From the NCBI RefSeq assembly GCF_016482685.1, contig NZ_JACYHF010000015.1, positions 1 through 64,000 on the forward strand: a stretch of 64,000 bases of DNA, read 5' to 3'. Source of the stretch: Streptomyces sp. DSM 110735. GTDB taxonomy: Bacteria > Actinomycetota > Actinomycetes > Streptomycetales > Streptomycetaceae. Shown here in pieces: positions 24,528 through 33,664 of the stretch (positions are counted from its first letter, which is position 1; every line of letters starts with the position of its first letter). Below the pieces are notes generated by a model, which was not told the origin of the DNA, searched no databases, and saw nothing but the letters and a program-made list of their open reading frames with translations. Position numbers and translations under genes: made by a program.

Positions 24528-26805
24528 GCCGGCGCCTCCGGGCGTCTATGAGCATCTCCTGGATGTTGCGCAGCGGCTGGCCCTCGGCGTCGGTCGCGTG
24601 CCGGGTCCATTCGCCGTCGGGACCGAGGTGCCAGGAGGCGGTGGTGTCGGACATGCCGGTGTCGAGCAGGCGGTTCAGGGACGCCCGGTGTCCGGGGTCG
24701 GTGACCCGGACCAGCGCCTCGATCCGGCGGTCGAGGTTGCGGTGCATCATGTCGGCGCTGCCGAACCACACCTCGGGCTCGCCGCCGTTGCCGAAGGCGA
24801 AGACGCGGGAGTGCTCCAGGAAGCGGCCGAGGATCGAGCGGACCCGGACGTTCTCGGACAGCCCGGGGACGCCGGGGCGGATCGCGCAGATGCCGCGCAC
24901 CCAGATGTCCACCGGCACGCCCGCCTGGGAAGCCCGGTAGCAGGCGTCGATGATCGCCTCGTCGACCATGGAGTTGACCTTGATCTTGACGAACGCCGGG
25001 CGCCCCGCGCGGTGGTGCTGGATCTCCTTGTCGATGCGCGATATCAGCCCGTCCCGCAGGGACTTGGGGGCGACCAGGAGGCGGCGGTAGGTCTCGCGTC
25101 GGGAGTAGCCGGAGAGCCGGTTGAAGAGGTCCGAGAGGTCGGCGCCGACCTGCGGGTCGGCGGTGAGCAGCCCGAGGTCCTCGTAGAGGCGGGCGGTCTT
25201 CGGGTGGTAGTTGCCGGTGCCGACGTGGCTGTAGCGGCGCAGCACGTCGCCCTCCTGGCGGACCACGAGCGACAGCTTGCAGTGGGTCTTCAGCCCGACC
25301 AGACCGTAGACGACGTGGCAGCCCGCCTCCTCCAGCTTGCGCGCCCACTTGATGTTGGCGTGCTCGTCGAAGCGTGCCTTGATCTCGACCAGGACGAGGA
25401 CCTGCTTGCCGGACTCGGCGGCGTCGATCAGGGCGTCGACTATCGGGGAGTCGCCGGAGGTGCGGTACAGCGTCTGCTTGATCGCCAGCACGTCCGGGTC
25501 CTGCGCCGCCTGCTCCAGGAACGCCTGCACCGAGGTGGAGAAGGAGTCGTACGGGTGGTGCAGCAGCACGTCCCGCTGGCGCAGCGCGGCGAAGATGTCC
25601 GGCGCGGAGGCGGACTCCACCTCGGAGAGGTCGCGGTGGGTGCCCGCGACGAACTTGCGGTACTTCAGCTCGGGGCGGTCCAGGCTGTGGATGCGGAACA
25701 GACCGGTGAGGTCGAGCGGACCGGGCAGCGGGTAGACCTCCGCCTCGGAGATCTTCAGCTCGCGCACCAGCAGGTCCAGTACCTCGCGGTCGATGTCCTC
25801 CTCGACCTCCAGGCGCACCGGCGGTCCGAAGCGGCGCCGCATGAGTTCCTTCTCCAGCGCCTGGAGCAGGTTCTCCGCGTCGTCCTCCTCGACCTCCAGG
25901 TCCTCATTGCGGGTGAGCCGGAAGGCGTGGTGCTCCAGCACCTCCATGCCCGGGAACAGCTCCTCCAGGTGCGCGCCGATCACGTCCTCGATGGGGACGT
26001 ACCGTCCGGGGCTGCTCTCCAGGAAGCGGGACAGCAGCGGGGGCACCTTGACGCGGGCGAAGTGCTTGTGCCCGCTGACCGGGTTGCGTACGACGACGGC
26101 CAGGTTCAGCGACAGACCCGAGATGTACGGGAAGGGGTGCGCGGGGTCCACGGCGAGCGGGGTCAGCACCGGGAAGATCTGGTGCCGGAACAGCGTGAAC
26201 AGGCGCGCCTGCTCCTTGTCGGTCAGCTCGCTCCAGCGGACCAGGTGGATGCCCTCCTCCGCGAGCGCGGGGGCGACGTCCTCGTGGTAGCAGGCGGCGT
26301 GCCGGGCCATCAGCTCGCGCGAGCGGGCCCAGATCATCTCCAGCACCTCGCGGGGCTGGAGCCCGGAGGCGGAGCGGGTGGCGACGCCGGTGGCGATACG
26401 GCGCTTGAGCCCCGCGACCCGGACCATGAAGAACTCGTCCAGGTTGCTGGCGAAGATCGCGAGGAAGTTGGCCCGCTCCAGGAGCGGGGTGTTCGGGTCC
26501 TCGGCCAGCTCAAGGACGCGCTCGTTGAACGCGAGCCAGCTCCGCTCCCGGTCCAGGAAGCGGCCCTGCGGGAGCGGGGCGCCGTCGGCCTGGGTGTCCT
26601 CATAGGCGTCGAGATCGGCGTCGAGATCCGGGTCCAGGTCGGAGACGGCCGCCGCGACCGTGTGCGGGCGGTGCGCGGCGATGGAGCCCACGGGGGGCTG
26701 CGGCTGCGGCCGGCCGGGGACCTCGGACCCGAGGCCCGCGGTATCGGCGCCGAAGGCCGCGCTGGAGGAGGACTGGGCCGGTGCCTGGGCTTCTCGCTGA
26801 CTCAT
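24508..26805 (-). CDS. ppk: polyphosphate kinase PPK1
   Basis: 765 residues, close to other streptomycete PPK1. Four-domain layout: N-terminal helical domain after about 75 low-complexity residues, the head domain, and two catalytic domains. The YSHVGTGNYHP stretch holds the histidine phosphorylated in this family. It makes polyphosphate from ATP reversibly. ATG 26805 is chosen because GGAAG lies nine bases upstream; the frame stays open far further upstream without family similarity. I saw no PHO box ahead of it. Confidence 0.95.
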   Translation of the reverse strand: MSQREAQAPAQSSSSAAFGADTAGLGSEVPGRPQPQPPVGSIAAHRPHTVAAAVSDLDPDLDADLDAYEDTQADGAPLPQGRFLDRERSWLAFNERVLELAEDPNTPLLERANFLAIFASNLDEFFMVRVAGLKRRIATGVATRSASGLQPREVLEMIWARSRELMARHAACYHEDVAPALAEEGIHLVRWSELTDKEQARLFTLFRHQIFPVLTPLAVDPAHPFPYISGLSLNLAVVVRNPVSGHKHFARVKVPPLLSRFLESSPGRYVPIEDVIGAHLEELFPGMEVLEHHAFRLTRNEDLEVEEDDAENLLQALEKELMRRRFGPPVRLEVEEDIDREVLDLLVRELKISEAEVYPLPGPLDLTGLFRIHSLDRPELKYRKFVAGTHRDLSEVESASAPDIFAALRQRDVLLHHPYDSFSTSVQAFLEQAAQDPDVLAIKQTLYRTSGDSPIVDALIDAAESGKQVLVLVEIKARFDEHANIKWARKLEEAGCHVVYGLVGLKTHCKLSLVVRQEGDVLRRYSHVGTGNYHPKTARLYEDLGLLTADPQVGADLSDLFNRLSGYSRRETYRRLLVAPKSLRDGLISRIDKEIQHHRAGRPAFVKIKVNSMVDEAIIDACYRASQAGVPVDIWVRGICAIRPGVPGLSENVRVRSILGRFLEHSRVFAFGNGGEPEVWFGSADMMHRNLDRRIEALVRVTDPGHRASLNRLLDTGMSDTTASWHLGPDGEWTRHATDAEGQPLRNIQEMLIDARRRRRGTATP

Positions 26806-27035
26806 GAACCCATTCTTCCGTGTCAGAGGCGTCACGGCAGCGTCGAATTTCGCGGAGGGAAGTCTGATGACCTTCCGCCCCGCGTCCCCCTCGGACTCCG
26901 CCGAAGCCCCACTGCCGACGTGCGCCATTCCCCGAGCCTCGCAAGCGCTGCTGAATGGGCGGTTACGGGGACATGACGTGGGGGACAGCGGAGGGCGGCT
27001 CCCAGGGGAACCGCCCTCCGCCTTGTCGCCGCCGG

Positions 27036-28013
27036 TCAGCCGGTGCGGCGGCGCAGTACGGCGAAGGTCGCGGCGGTGAGCAGCGCGGTCAGGAGCAGCA
27101 GCAGGGCGGTGGTGGTGAGCTGGAGGGGCCAGTAGTGGGAGGCGGGGTGGTACTGGGTGAAGTACCCGGTGCCGCCGTGCCGCGCGTACAGCCGCTCGCA
27201 CGCCGCCAGCGCCTTGGCCGAGTCCACCGTGCACTCGGGCGCGGGGACGCGTCCCCCGCCCCGGGTCGCGATGCCGTGCACGACCTCCAGGGCGCCGGGC
27301 CGGACCGCGTAACCGTGCTGGAAGTCGTTCACCTTGGTCGCCAGCGGCCACAGGTGCGGCATGAGCCGGTGGACGCCGGTGAACAGCAGGGTGGTGGCGG
27401 CGAGGGTGATGCCCAGGGAGGGCAGTGTGCGGCGCACCAGCAGTCCGGTCAGCGCGCCCGCCGCCAGTGCGGTCAGGCAGGCGGCGGCGAGGGCTGGACC
27501 GTTGGTGTAGAAGGCGCGCGGCATCCACCACTCGGGACCGGGTCCCCGCCGGTCCTCGGGCGCCGCCCCGGCGTACCGGTGCAGTATCACCAGCAGGGCG
27601 GTGCCCGCGGTGATCACGGCGGCCGGGAGTGCCAGCCGGGCGGTCAGCCAGCGTGCCGGGGTGATGCCCTGCAGCCAGGCCGAGGGCGCGCTGCCGGACT
27701 CCGTGCCGGGCGCGGTCAGGGCGACGGCCGCCCAGGCGGCCACGAGGAACGGCAGGATGATCATCGCGTAGGACAGCAGGTCGAACACGGTGTAGTAGAA
27801 GCCCACGTCGACGCTGCACGGACCCTGGCGGGGGCACTCCAGCATCCGGTGCCAGCCGCGTGTCGCCCGGTCCGCCAGCGGACCCGCCGCCCACAGCAGC
27901 AGGGCGGCGGCGGTCAGCACCAGGGCTGCCCAGACGTACAGCGCCCACCGGTGCAGCCGGAACACCCAGCGCGCCGGACGCGGCCGGGGCGGGGGGACGG
28001 TGAGAGTGCTCAT
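27036..28013 (-). CDS. ABC-2 type permease
   Basis: 325 residues with six or so membrane helices and a large external loop (about 220-275, two Cys). The start overlaps the ATPase stop by 4 bases, so it is the membrane half of that transporter. Probably an exporter in the YtrA/BcrA style of envelope-stress or antibiotic response; the substrate is unknown. Confidence 0.82.
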   Translation of the reverse strand: MSTLTVPPPRPRPARWVFRLHRWALYVWAALVLTAAALLLWAAGPLADRATRGWHRMLECPRQGPCSVDVGFYYTVFDLLSYAMIILPFLVAAWAAVALTAPGTESGSAPSAWLQGITPARWLTARLALPAAVITAGTALLVILHRYAGAAPEDRRGPGPEWWMPRAFYTNGPALAAACLTALAAGALTGLLVRRTLPSLGITLAATTLLFTGVHRLMPHLWPLATKVNDFQHGYAVRPGALEVVHGIATRGGGRVPAPECTVDSAKALAACERLYARHGGTGYFTQYHPASHYWPLQLTTTALLLLLTALLTAATFAVLRRRTG

Positions 28014-28897
28014 GCGGCGCGCTCCTCGAAGGTCGTCGCGGTCAGGGCGGGGGCTTCCGGGTTGCGCAGGTGGGCGAGGATCAGGTCCTCCAGGCGGGGC
28101 GTCTCCGTCTCCCAGGACTCCGGGAGCGGACCCTGCGGACGGAGCAGGGCGGTGACGCGACGCCCCGTGGTGCGGGACTCCACCACGGTGTGCGGGGCGA
28201 GGGCGGCGTCGGCGGGACCGGTGACACGGCGATGGGCGGCGCGCAGGTCGTCGATGTCACCGCAGAGCCGGACCCGGCCGGAGCCGAGCAGCAGCAGGTG
28301 GTCGCAGGACTCCTCCAACTCCGCGACCACGTGGGAGGACATCGCGATCGTGGTGCCGTGCTCGGCGGCCACGCCCATCAGGACGCCCATCAGCTCGTGC
28401 CGCGCGAGGGGGTCGAGGTCGGCCATCGGCTCGTCCAAGAGCAGCAGTTCGGGCCGCTTGCCGAGCGCGAGGGCGAGCGCGACGCGGGTGCGCTGACCGC
28501 CGGACAGGGAGCGGACCCGGGCGCCGGGGTCGAGGTCGCCGCCCGCGACGATCCGCCCGGCGAGCGGCGCGTCCCAGTGACCGGGGTTCAGGTCGGCGCC
28601 CATGCACAGCGTCTCGGCGACCGTGAGCCGCGGGTAGAGCGGCTTGTCCTGCGCCACGTACCCGACGCGGACGCGCGCCTCGGCGGGGCGTACGCCCAGC
28701 ACCTGTATCTCCCCCTCGGTCGGCCGGAGCAGACCCGCCGTCAGGGCGAGCAGGGTGCTCTTCCCGGCGCCGTTGGGTCCGACGACGGCGCACACCCGGC
28801 CCGTGGGCAACCGGAACGCGCAGTCGCGCAGCGCCCAGGTGCCCCGCCGCCCGAAGCGCTTGCCAAGGCCGTCCGCCTCGATCGCGGTGTCGCTCAT
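28010..28897 (-). CDS. ABC transporter ATP-binding protein
   Basis: 295 residues. Walker A GPNGAGKS (about 42), signature SLSGGQRTR and Walker B LLLLDEP are complete, with an H-loop in SSHVVAEL. The C-terminal extension (about 215-295) is variable. GGGAG/GAAGG precedes ATG 28897, which overlaps the regulator stop (ATGA). It energises the ABC-2 permease. Confidence 0.92.
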   Translation of the reverse strand: MSDTAIEADGLGKRFGRRGTWALRDCAFRLPTGRVCAVVGPNGAGKSTLLALTAGLLRPTEGEIQVLGVRPAEARVRVGYVAQDKPLYPRLTVAETLCMGADLNPGHWDAPLAGRIVAGGDLDPGARVRSLSGGQRTRVALALALGKRPELLLLDEPMADLDPLARHELMGVLMGVAAEHGTTIAMSSHVVAELEESCDHLLLLGSGRVRLCGDIDDLRAAHRRVTGPADAALAPHTVVESRTTGRRVTALLRPQGPLPESWETETPRLEDLILAHLRNPEAPALTATTFEERAA

Positions 28898-29280
28898 GAA
28901 CCTTCTCCCTGGAAGCTCTTGTCGAGTACGGAGGTGAAGAGCGCCGCCATGTCGTCCCGGTCCCAGCCCTCCCGGACCGCCCGCGCCGCCCACTGCTCCA
29001 GCTCGGCGCGCAGCGGGGAGTCGGCAGGGGCGGCGCCGAGCGTGCGGCGGACGAAGGTGCCCAGACCCCGCCGCGCCTCCACCAGCCCCTCCCGCTCCAG
29101 CTCGCGGTACGCCTTGAGGACGGTGTTGGGGTTGATGGCGGTCGCCTCGACCACCTCGCGGGCGGTGGGCAGCTTGTCGCCGGGGCGGAGCTGACCGAGG
29201 CGCAGTGCCTGTTTGGTCTGCTGGACGATCTGGACGTAGGTGGCGACCCCGCTGTGCCGGTCGATGCGGTATTCGACCAC
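28894..29280 (-). CDS. GntR-family regulator, YtrA type
   Basis: 128 residues from GTG 29280. It has an N-terminal winged helix (LPTAREVVEATAINPNTVLKA core) and a short C-terminal helix pair, the YtrA subfamily that controls adjacent ABC transporters. A longer form from GTG 29292 is possible, but its purine tract would touch the start codon. First gene of a coupled three-gene operon. Confidence 0.87.
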   Translation of the reverse strand: MVEYRIDRHSGVATYVQIVQQTKQALRLGQLRPGDKLPTAREVVEATAINPNTVLKAYRELEREGLVEARRGLGTFVRRTLGAAPADSPLRAELEQWAARAVREGWDRDDMAALFTSVLDKSFQGEGS

Positions 29281-29297
29281 GCGCTGAACCACCCTTT

Positions 29298-29313
29298 CAC
29301 TAATTGAGTAGTG
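29298..29313. promoter_or_regulatory. probable operator of the YtrA-type regulator
   Basis: CACTA and TAGTG are inverted around ATTGAG, 18 bases upstream of the regulator start. Location and symmetry fit an autoregulatory site. Confidence 0.55.
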
Positions 29314-29329
29314 GAATGATGGTGCGGAA

Positions 29330-29360
29330 GAGGGGCGCCCGTCAAGCGTGGACGCCCCTC
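29330..29360 (-). terminator. hairpin after mshD
   Basis: GAGGGGCG and CGCCCCTC form an 8-base stem with a 15-base loop, about 25 bases after the mshD stop. Confidence 0.5.
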
Positions 29361-29384
29361 AACTCATCGCGGATAACGCTCGGT

Positions 29385-30311
29385 TCACGTCTCCGTGCGG
29401 TACATCAGGTCCGTCTCGTGGGTGGTGAAGCCCAGGCGTTCGTAGACCGAGACCGCCGCCTTGTTGTCCGCGTCGACGTAGAGCATCGCGGTGGGCAGAC
29501 CCTGGGCGGCGAGGTGGCGCAGACCGATCGTGGTCAGGGACTTGCCGAGTCCGCCGCCCTGGCTGCCTGGGCGGACGCCGAGGACGTAGACCTCGCCGAG
29601 TCCCTCGTCGGGGTGGGGCTTGGTCCAGTGGAAGCCGATCAGTTCCCCGCCGCGCTCGGCGAGGAAGAAGCCGGTGGGGTCGAACCAGGGCTCCGCCTCG
29701 CGGTCGGCCAGGTCGCGCTCGGTCAGCGAGCCCTGTTCGGGGTGGTGGGCGAAGGCGGCGGCGTTGACCGCGAGCCAGGCGGTCTCGTCCTGTCCGGGGA
29801 CGAAGGCGCGGACCGTCACGCCCTCCGGCAGCACCGGGTCGGGGAGTTCGAGACCGGTCAACGGGCGGCGCATCTGGCGCAGTTCGCGGAACAGGGTCAG
29901 ACCGAGCACCTGGGCGAGATGCCGGGCGGCGGGGTGACCGCCGTGCGCCCAGACCCGCAGCCGCTTGCCGGAGGCGGCGAGCAGCGCGGTGCCGAGCGCG
30001 CGCCCGTGGCCGTGACCCCGGTGGGCGGGGTGGACGACCAGCTCGGCGGCGGGTGCCTCGACCGGGTCGGTGTCCTCGAGCTGGGCATAGCCCACGAGTT
30101 CGCCGCCGTAGCTCAGCAGCAGATGCGAGACGCCCTCCCGCGCCCCGCCGCGCAACTGGAGCCGCCCCTGCTCGGACACCGGCTGCTGCCCGTCCGCGGC
30201 GGCAGCCGCCGCGAGCAGATCGAGCACGGCCCGGGTCTGCTCCGGGGTGAGTTCGGCGTGGGTCTCGATGGAACGGCCCTGCACGGCCCGCTCGGAGTCG
30301 TCGCTGCTCAT
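29385..30311 (-). CDS. mshD: mycothiol synthase MshD
   Basis: 308 residues made of two tandem GNAT domains, as in MshD. The acetyl-CoA loops are visible in both halves (VHPAHRGHGHGRAL about 103, and VRPGSQGGGLGKSL about 250). It acetylates Cys-GlcN-Ins to complete mycothiol, the main low-molecular thiol of actinobacteria. It stands alone on the minus strand, separated from the kinase gene upstream by a long repeat region. In Mycobacterium mshD is also near glnR and the pst/phoU genes. Confidence 0.93.
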   Translation of the reverse strand: MSSDDSERAVQGRSIETHAELTPEQTRAVLDLLAAAAAADGQQPVSEQGRLQLRGGAREGVSHLLLSYGGELVGYAQLEDTDPVEAPAAELVVHPAHRGHGHGRALGTALLAASGKRLRVWAHGGHPAARHLAQVLGLTLFRELRQMRRPLTGLELPDPVLPEGVTVRAFVPGQDETAWLAVNAAAFAHHPEQGSLTERDLADREAEPWFDPTGFFLAERGGELIGFHWTKPHPDEGLGEVYVLGVRPGSQGGGLGKSLTTIGLRHLAAQGLPTAMLYVDADNKAAVSVYERLGFTTHETDLMYRTET

Positions 30312-30582
30312 GCGTATGAGGGTACGGGGGGCGCTCCGCTGGGTACGGCCGGGCGGGACGATGGCACCTGGCGGCGCGGCGCGACGGCGGGCGGGCTGCG
30401 TGGGGTTACGGCGGGCTGGTGGCGTGGCTCGATGGCGGCCTGGTGGTTCGGTGGCCTGGTGGTCCGGTGGTCCGGTGGTCCGGTGGTTCGGCGCGGCAGG
30501 GCGATGGCGGTCCGGCCGTGCGGTGTTACGGCGACCTGGTGCCCTGGCCCGGTGGCCCGGCGCGACGGCGGTTCGGCCGTGC

Positions 30583-30617
30583 GATGCCCGATGCCCGATG
30601 CCCGATGCCCGATGCCC
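30583..30617. repeat. 7-base tandem repeat, five copies
   Basis: GATGCCC is repeated five times without error. Confidence 0.95.
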
Positions 30618-30819
30618 GGAACCGGCGACCCGGCTCCACGGCGGCTCGGTGCCCTGGCTCGATGGCGACCCGGTGCCACGGCGGCCCGGTGGTCTGGAGG
30701 TCCGGTGGCCCGGCGCTACAGGGTGATGGCGGCCAGTCCGTGCAGTGTTACGACGACCTGGTGGCCCGGCGCGACGGTGCGGCGGCGGTCTGGGCGTGCC
30801 GTGTTACGGCGGCCAGGTA

Positions 30820-30890
30820 CGCTGCCCCGCTGCCCCGCTGCCCCGCTGCCCCGCTGCCCCGCTGCCCCGCTGCCCCGCTGCCCCGCTGCC
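30820..30890. repeat. 8-base tandem repeat, eight perfect copies plus a partial
   Basis: GCTGCCCC is repeated eight times exactly and ends with GCTGCCC. Such arrays change length by slippage. Confidence 0.95.
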
Positions 30891-31094
30891 CGGTCGCTCG
30901 GTGCGGCGGCGGTTCGGTCGTGCGGGGTCACGGCGGCCCCGCGCCCCGGCTCGGCGACCCCGTGGCTCGGCCCGACGGCGACCCGGGTCGCGCGGCGTCG
31001 GGGTCGGTGGGTCGGCATGGCCCGTCGGCGTCGCGGTGCCCTGAAGCAACGGGGCTCCCGCGTACCGCCCCCAAGCCACAGCGGCAGCGCAGCG

Positions 31095-32546
31095 TCACGC
31101 CGTGTCCGGTGGGGGTACCGGCGCCCCCGGCAGCCGTACCGTCACCAGGGTGCCGCCGCCCGGGGCGCGGGAGAGGGTGACCTCGCCGCCTGCCTGGCGG
31201 ACGGTGCGGGCGACGATGGAGAGACCGAGTCCGGAGCCGGGGAGGGCGCGGGCGCTGGGGGAGCGCCAGAAGCGGTCGAAGACGTGCGGGAGTTCCTCGG
31301 CGGGGATGCCGGGTCCGTGGTCGCGCACGGTCAGCGTGCCGTCGGTCAGCCGGACCTCGACCGTGCCGCCCTCGGGGCTGAACTTCACCGCGTTGTCGAG
31401 GATGTTGACCAGCGCCCGCTCCAGCGCGGACGGCTCCGCGCGGACGTACCACGGCTCCAGGTCCGCGGTGATGGTCAGTTCGGGACCGCGCAGCCGCGCC
31501 CGGCGCAGCGCCGCCTCCGCCGTCTCCTGCAGGGAGACCACCTGGACGCGCTCGCCGTGCTGCCCCTCGGAGCGGGACAGCTCCTGCAAGTCACCGATCA
31601 GCGCGCCGAGTTCGGTCATCTGTGCCTTGACGGAGGCGAGCAGCGCCTTGCGGTCCTCGGCGGGCAGCGGGCGCCCGGTCTCCTCGCTGCGGCTGAGCAG
31701 CTCGATGTTGGTGCGCAGCGAGGTGAGCGGGGTGCGCAGTTCGTGCCCGGCGTCCGCGATCAACTGCTGCTGGAGGTCGCGGGAGCTGGCCAGCGCGGTG
31801 GTCATGGAGTTGAAGGAGCGCGAGAGCCGGGCCACCTCGTCGTCGCTCTCGTCCACCACCGGGATGCGGATGGCGAGGTCCTCGGTGCGGGCCACGTGCT
31901 CGACCGCCTCGGTGAGCTTGTCGACCGGTCGCAGTCCCGCCCGGGCCACGGCGAGCCCCGCCGCCCCCGCCCCGACGACCCCGATGCCGGAGACCAGCAG
32001 CAGGATCAGCGCGAGGTCGTCCAGGGTGCGCTCGGTGTCCTTCAGGGAGATGCCCACCATGACGGCCACGTCGGGGTAGGTCGCCACGTCGGGTCCGCCG
32101 CCCACCAGCACGGCGCCGGTCATCACCCGTACGTCGTCGCCCTTGGAGTCGGTGCCGTCGCGCACCCAGCGAGTGTGGGGGTCGTGATTGCGCGCGATCG
32201 CCAGGTCCCCGGCGGTCACCTTGACGGTGCCCTCGGAGTAGGGCGGCACGCACGTCTTGCCGTCGGAGGTGATGATCTGGAGGTAGAGGTAGCTGGGCGG
32301 TCCTTCGCCGACTGTGTCGTTCGGGGACTGCGGGCAGGTCAGCAGCAGGGTGGCGACCTGGTCGGCGCTGAGCGGCCGGCCGAGGCTCGTGAGCCGGTGG
32401 TTCAGCTCGTCCTCCAGCTTGCGCTGGACGATGAACCAGCAGGTCACCGACACCGCCGCCACCGCGAACGCCACCGCCGCCGCGACCAGCATCGCGAGCC
32501 GCGCCCGGATCGGCAGCGCCTGGTAGCGGCGCACCAGCCTCCTCAC
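31095..32546 (-). CDS. sensor histidine kinase, MprB-like
   Basis: 483 residues. First membrane helix at about 20-42, an extracytoplasmic domain with two Cys, second helix at about 178-205, then HAMP, HisKA (H-box DAGHELRTPLTSL, about 270) and HATPase (NILDNAVKFS, DHGPGIP, GSGLGLSI). GTG 32546 overlaps the regulator stop (GTGA). With the HtrA-type protease upstream it resembles the mycobacterial MprAB-PepD envelope-stress unit. Confidence 0.93.
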   Translation of the reverse strand: MRRLVRRYQALPIRARLAMLVAAAVAFAVAAVSVTCWFIVQRKLEDELNHRLTSLGRPLSADQVATLLLTCPQSPNDTVGEGPPSYLYLQIITSDGKTCVPPYSEGTVKVTAGDLAIARNHDPHTRWVRDGTDSKGDDVRVMTGAVLVGGGPDVATYPDVAVMVGISLKDTERTLDDLALILLLVSGIGVVGAGAAGLAVARAGLRPVDKLTEAVEHVARTEDLAIRIPVVDESDDEVARLSRSFNSMTTALASSRDLQQQLIADAGHELRTPLTSLRTNIELLSRSEETGRPLPAEDRKALLASVKAQMTELGALIGDLQELSRSEGQHGERVQVVSLQETAEAALRRARLRGPELTITADLEPWYVRAEPSALERALVNILDNAVKFSPEGGTVEVRLTDGTLTVRDHGPGIPAEELPHVFDRFWRSPSARALPGSGLGLSIVARTVRQAGGEVTLSRAPGGGTLVTVRLPGAPVPPPDTA

Positions 32547-33277
32547 TCGCCGCCGCCCTGCCGCAGTACGTACCCCACGCCCCGGACGGTGTGCACGAGC
32601 CGGGGCTCGCCGCCCGCCTCGGTCTTGCGGCGCAGGTACATCACGTAGACGTCGAGGGAGTTGGAGGAGGGCTCGAAGTCGAAGCCCCAGACCGCCTTCA
32701 GGATCTGCTCCCGGGTGAGGACCTGGCGCGGGTGGGCCATGAACATCTCCAGGAGCGTGAACTCCGTACGGGTCAGTTCCACCGGCCGCCCGCCCCGGGT
32801 GACCTCCCGGGTCGCGAGGTCCATCCGCAGGTCCCCGAAGGTCAGCGCCTCGTCCTCCTGCGCCTCGGCGGACACGGTCGCCGCGTAGGTGCTGCGCCGC
32901 AGCAGGGCCCTGATGCGGGCGAACAGCTCGTCCAGTTCGAACGGCTTGACCAGGTAGTCGTCTGCCCCGGCGTCGAGTCCGGTGACCCGGTCGCCGACCG
33001 TGTCGCGGGCGGTGAGCATCAGTATCGGGGTGGTGTCCCCGGTGCCCCGGATGCGCCGGGCCGCCGTCAGACCGTCCATGCGGGGCATCTGGATGTCCAG
33101 CACCAGCAGGTCCGGGCGGCAGGCGGCGGCCTTCTCCAGCGCGTCCGCGCCGTCGACCGCGACCTCCGTGTCGTACCCCTCGAAGGCGAGGCTGCGCTGG
33201 AGTGCCTCGCGTACGGCCGGTTCGTCGTCGACGATCAGGATGCGCTGGGGGTCACGGTCGCCTTCGGCGGGGCTCAT
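32543..33277 (-). CDS. response regulator, OmpR/MprA-like
   Basis: 244 residues. The REC domain has acidic residues DDE, phospho-acceptor Asp in LVLDIQMP (about 57) and Lys in LVKPFE. The C-terminal winged helix is OmpR type (LTREQILKAVWG, YVMYLRRK). It is the direct partner of the kinase it overlaps. Confidence 0.95.
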   Translation of the reverse strand: MSPAEGDRDPQRILIVDDEPAVREALQRSLAFEGYDTEVAVDGADALEKAAACRPDLLVLDIQMPRMDGLTAARRIRGTGDTTPILMLTARDTVGDRVTGLDAGADDYLVKPFELDELFARIRALLRRSTYAATVSAEAQEDEALTFGDLRMDLATREVTRGGRPVELTRTEFTLLEMFMAHPRQVLTREQILKAVWGFDFEPSSNSLDVYVMYLRRKTEAGGEPRLVHTVRGVGYVLRQGGGE

Positions 33278-33363
33278 CGCTCGCGGTTCCTCGGGATGGT
33301 GTTGTCGGGTCGGGGCGTCTCTCAGCCTCGCACGTTTCGGGCTTCCGGCGTGGTTGCCGCCGG

Positions 33364-33597
33364 TCAGACGCCGGCCGGGGTCAGCCGGTTGAGGGCGGTC
33401 AGGCGGTTCAGCGGCACCTTGCGGCGGTGCGGGCGGGCGGCGGAGGTGCGCAGACCCATGAGCTGGGGGGCGGGGCTGGGCAGCTCGGGGAGCCGGGGCG
33501 CCGGGGCGGGCGCGTTCAGCTCGCGCGCGACCTCCAGGGCCAGGGCGACGTCGGCGGGGCCGGTGACAGGGGTCTGGTGCGTGGTGTACGAGATCAT
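33364..33597 (-). CDS. small protein of unknown function (77 aa)
   Basis: AGGGAG lies seven bases before ATG 33597, a good ribosome site. The product is Pro/Ala-rich with a basic C-terminus (RPHRRK) and no membrane segment. It sits between the HtrA gene and the response regulator, all on the minus strand with gaps under 90 bases, so it may belong to the same stress operon. I recognise no family. Confidence 0.55.
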   Translation of the reverse strand: MISYTTHQTPVTGPADVALALEVARELNAPAPAPRLPELPSPAPQLMGLRTSAARPHRRKVPLNRLTALNRLTPAGV

Positions 33598-33664
33598 GAC
33601 GTGCTCCCTGCTGTTCGGTGGTGCGCTTGCCCAGGACCGTGCCGGAGGGATCCGGAAAGGTGTC

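Larger units (their letters stand above)
30312..31094. repeat. repeat-rich intergenic region (783 bases)
   Basis: There is no convincing gene. The stretch is built from degenerate direct repeats of CCGGTGG-type words and longer echoes (CGTGCGGTGTTACGGCG near 30520, again near 30740 and 30800). It includes two simple arrays given separately. It lies between the sensor kinase stop and the mshD start, both minus strand, so it holds the mshD promoter at its low end. Confidence 0.8.

Noticed and set aside
26806..27030. PHO box before ppk
   Set aside because: No GTTCAC-type repeats in 11-base phase were found on the relevant strand.
26806..27948. N-terminal extension of ppk by about 380 residues
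   Set aside because: It is the wrong frame of the ABC-2 permease; a good ribosome site supports the start at 26805.
30308..31040. Several long Pro/Arg-rich frames on both strands in the mshD-upstream region
   Set aside because: They are translations of GC-rich repeats without ribosome sites, and they overlap each other on both strands.
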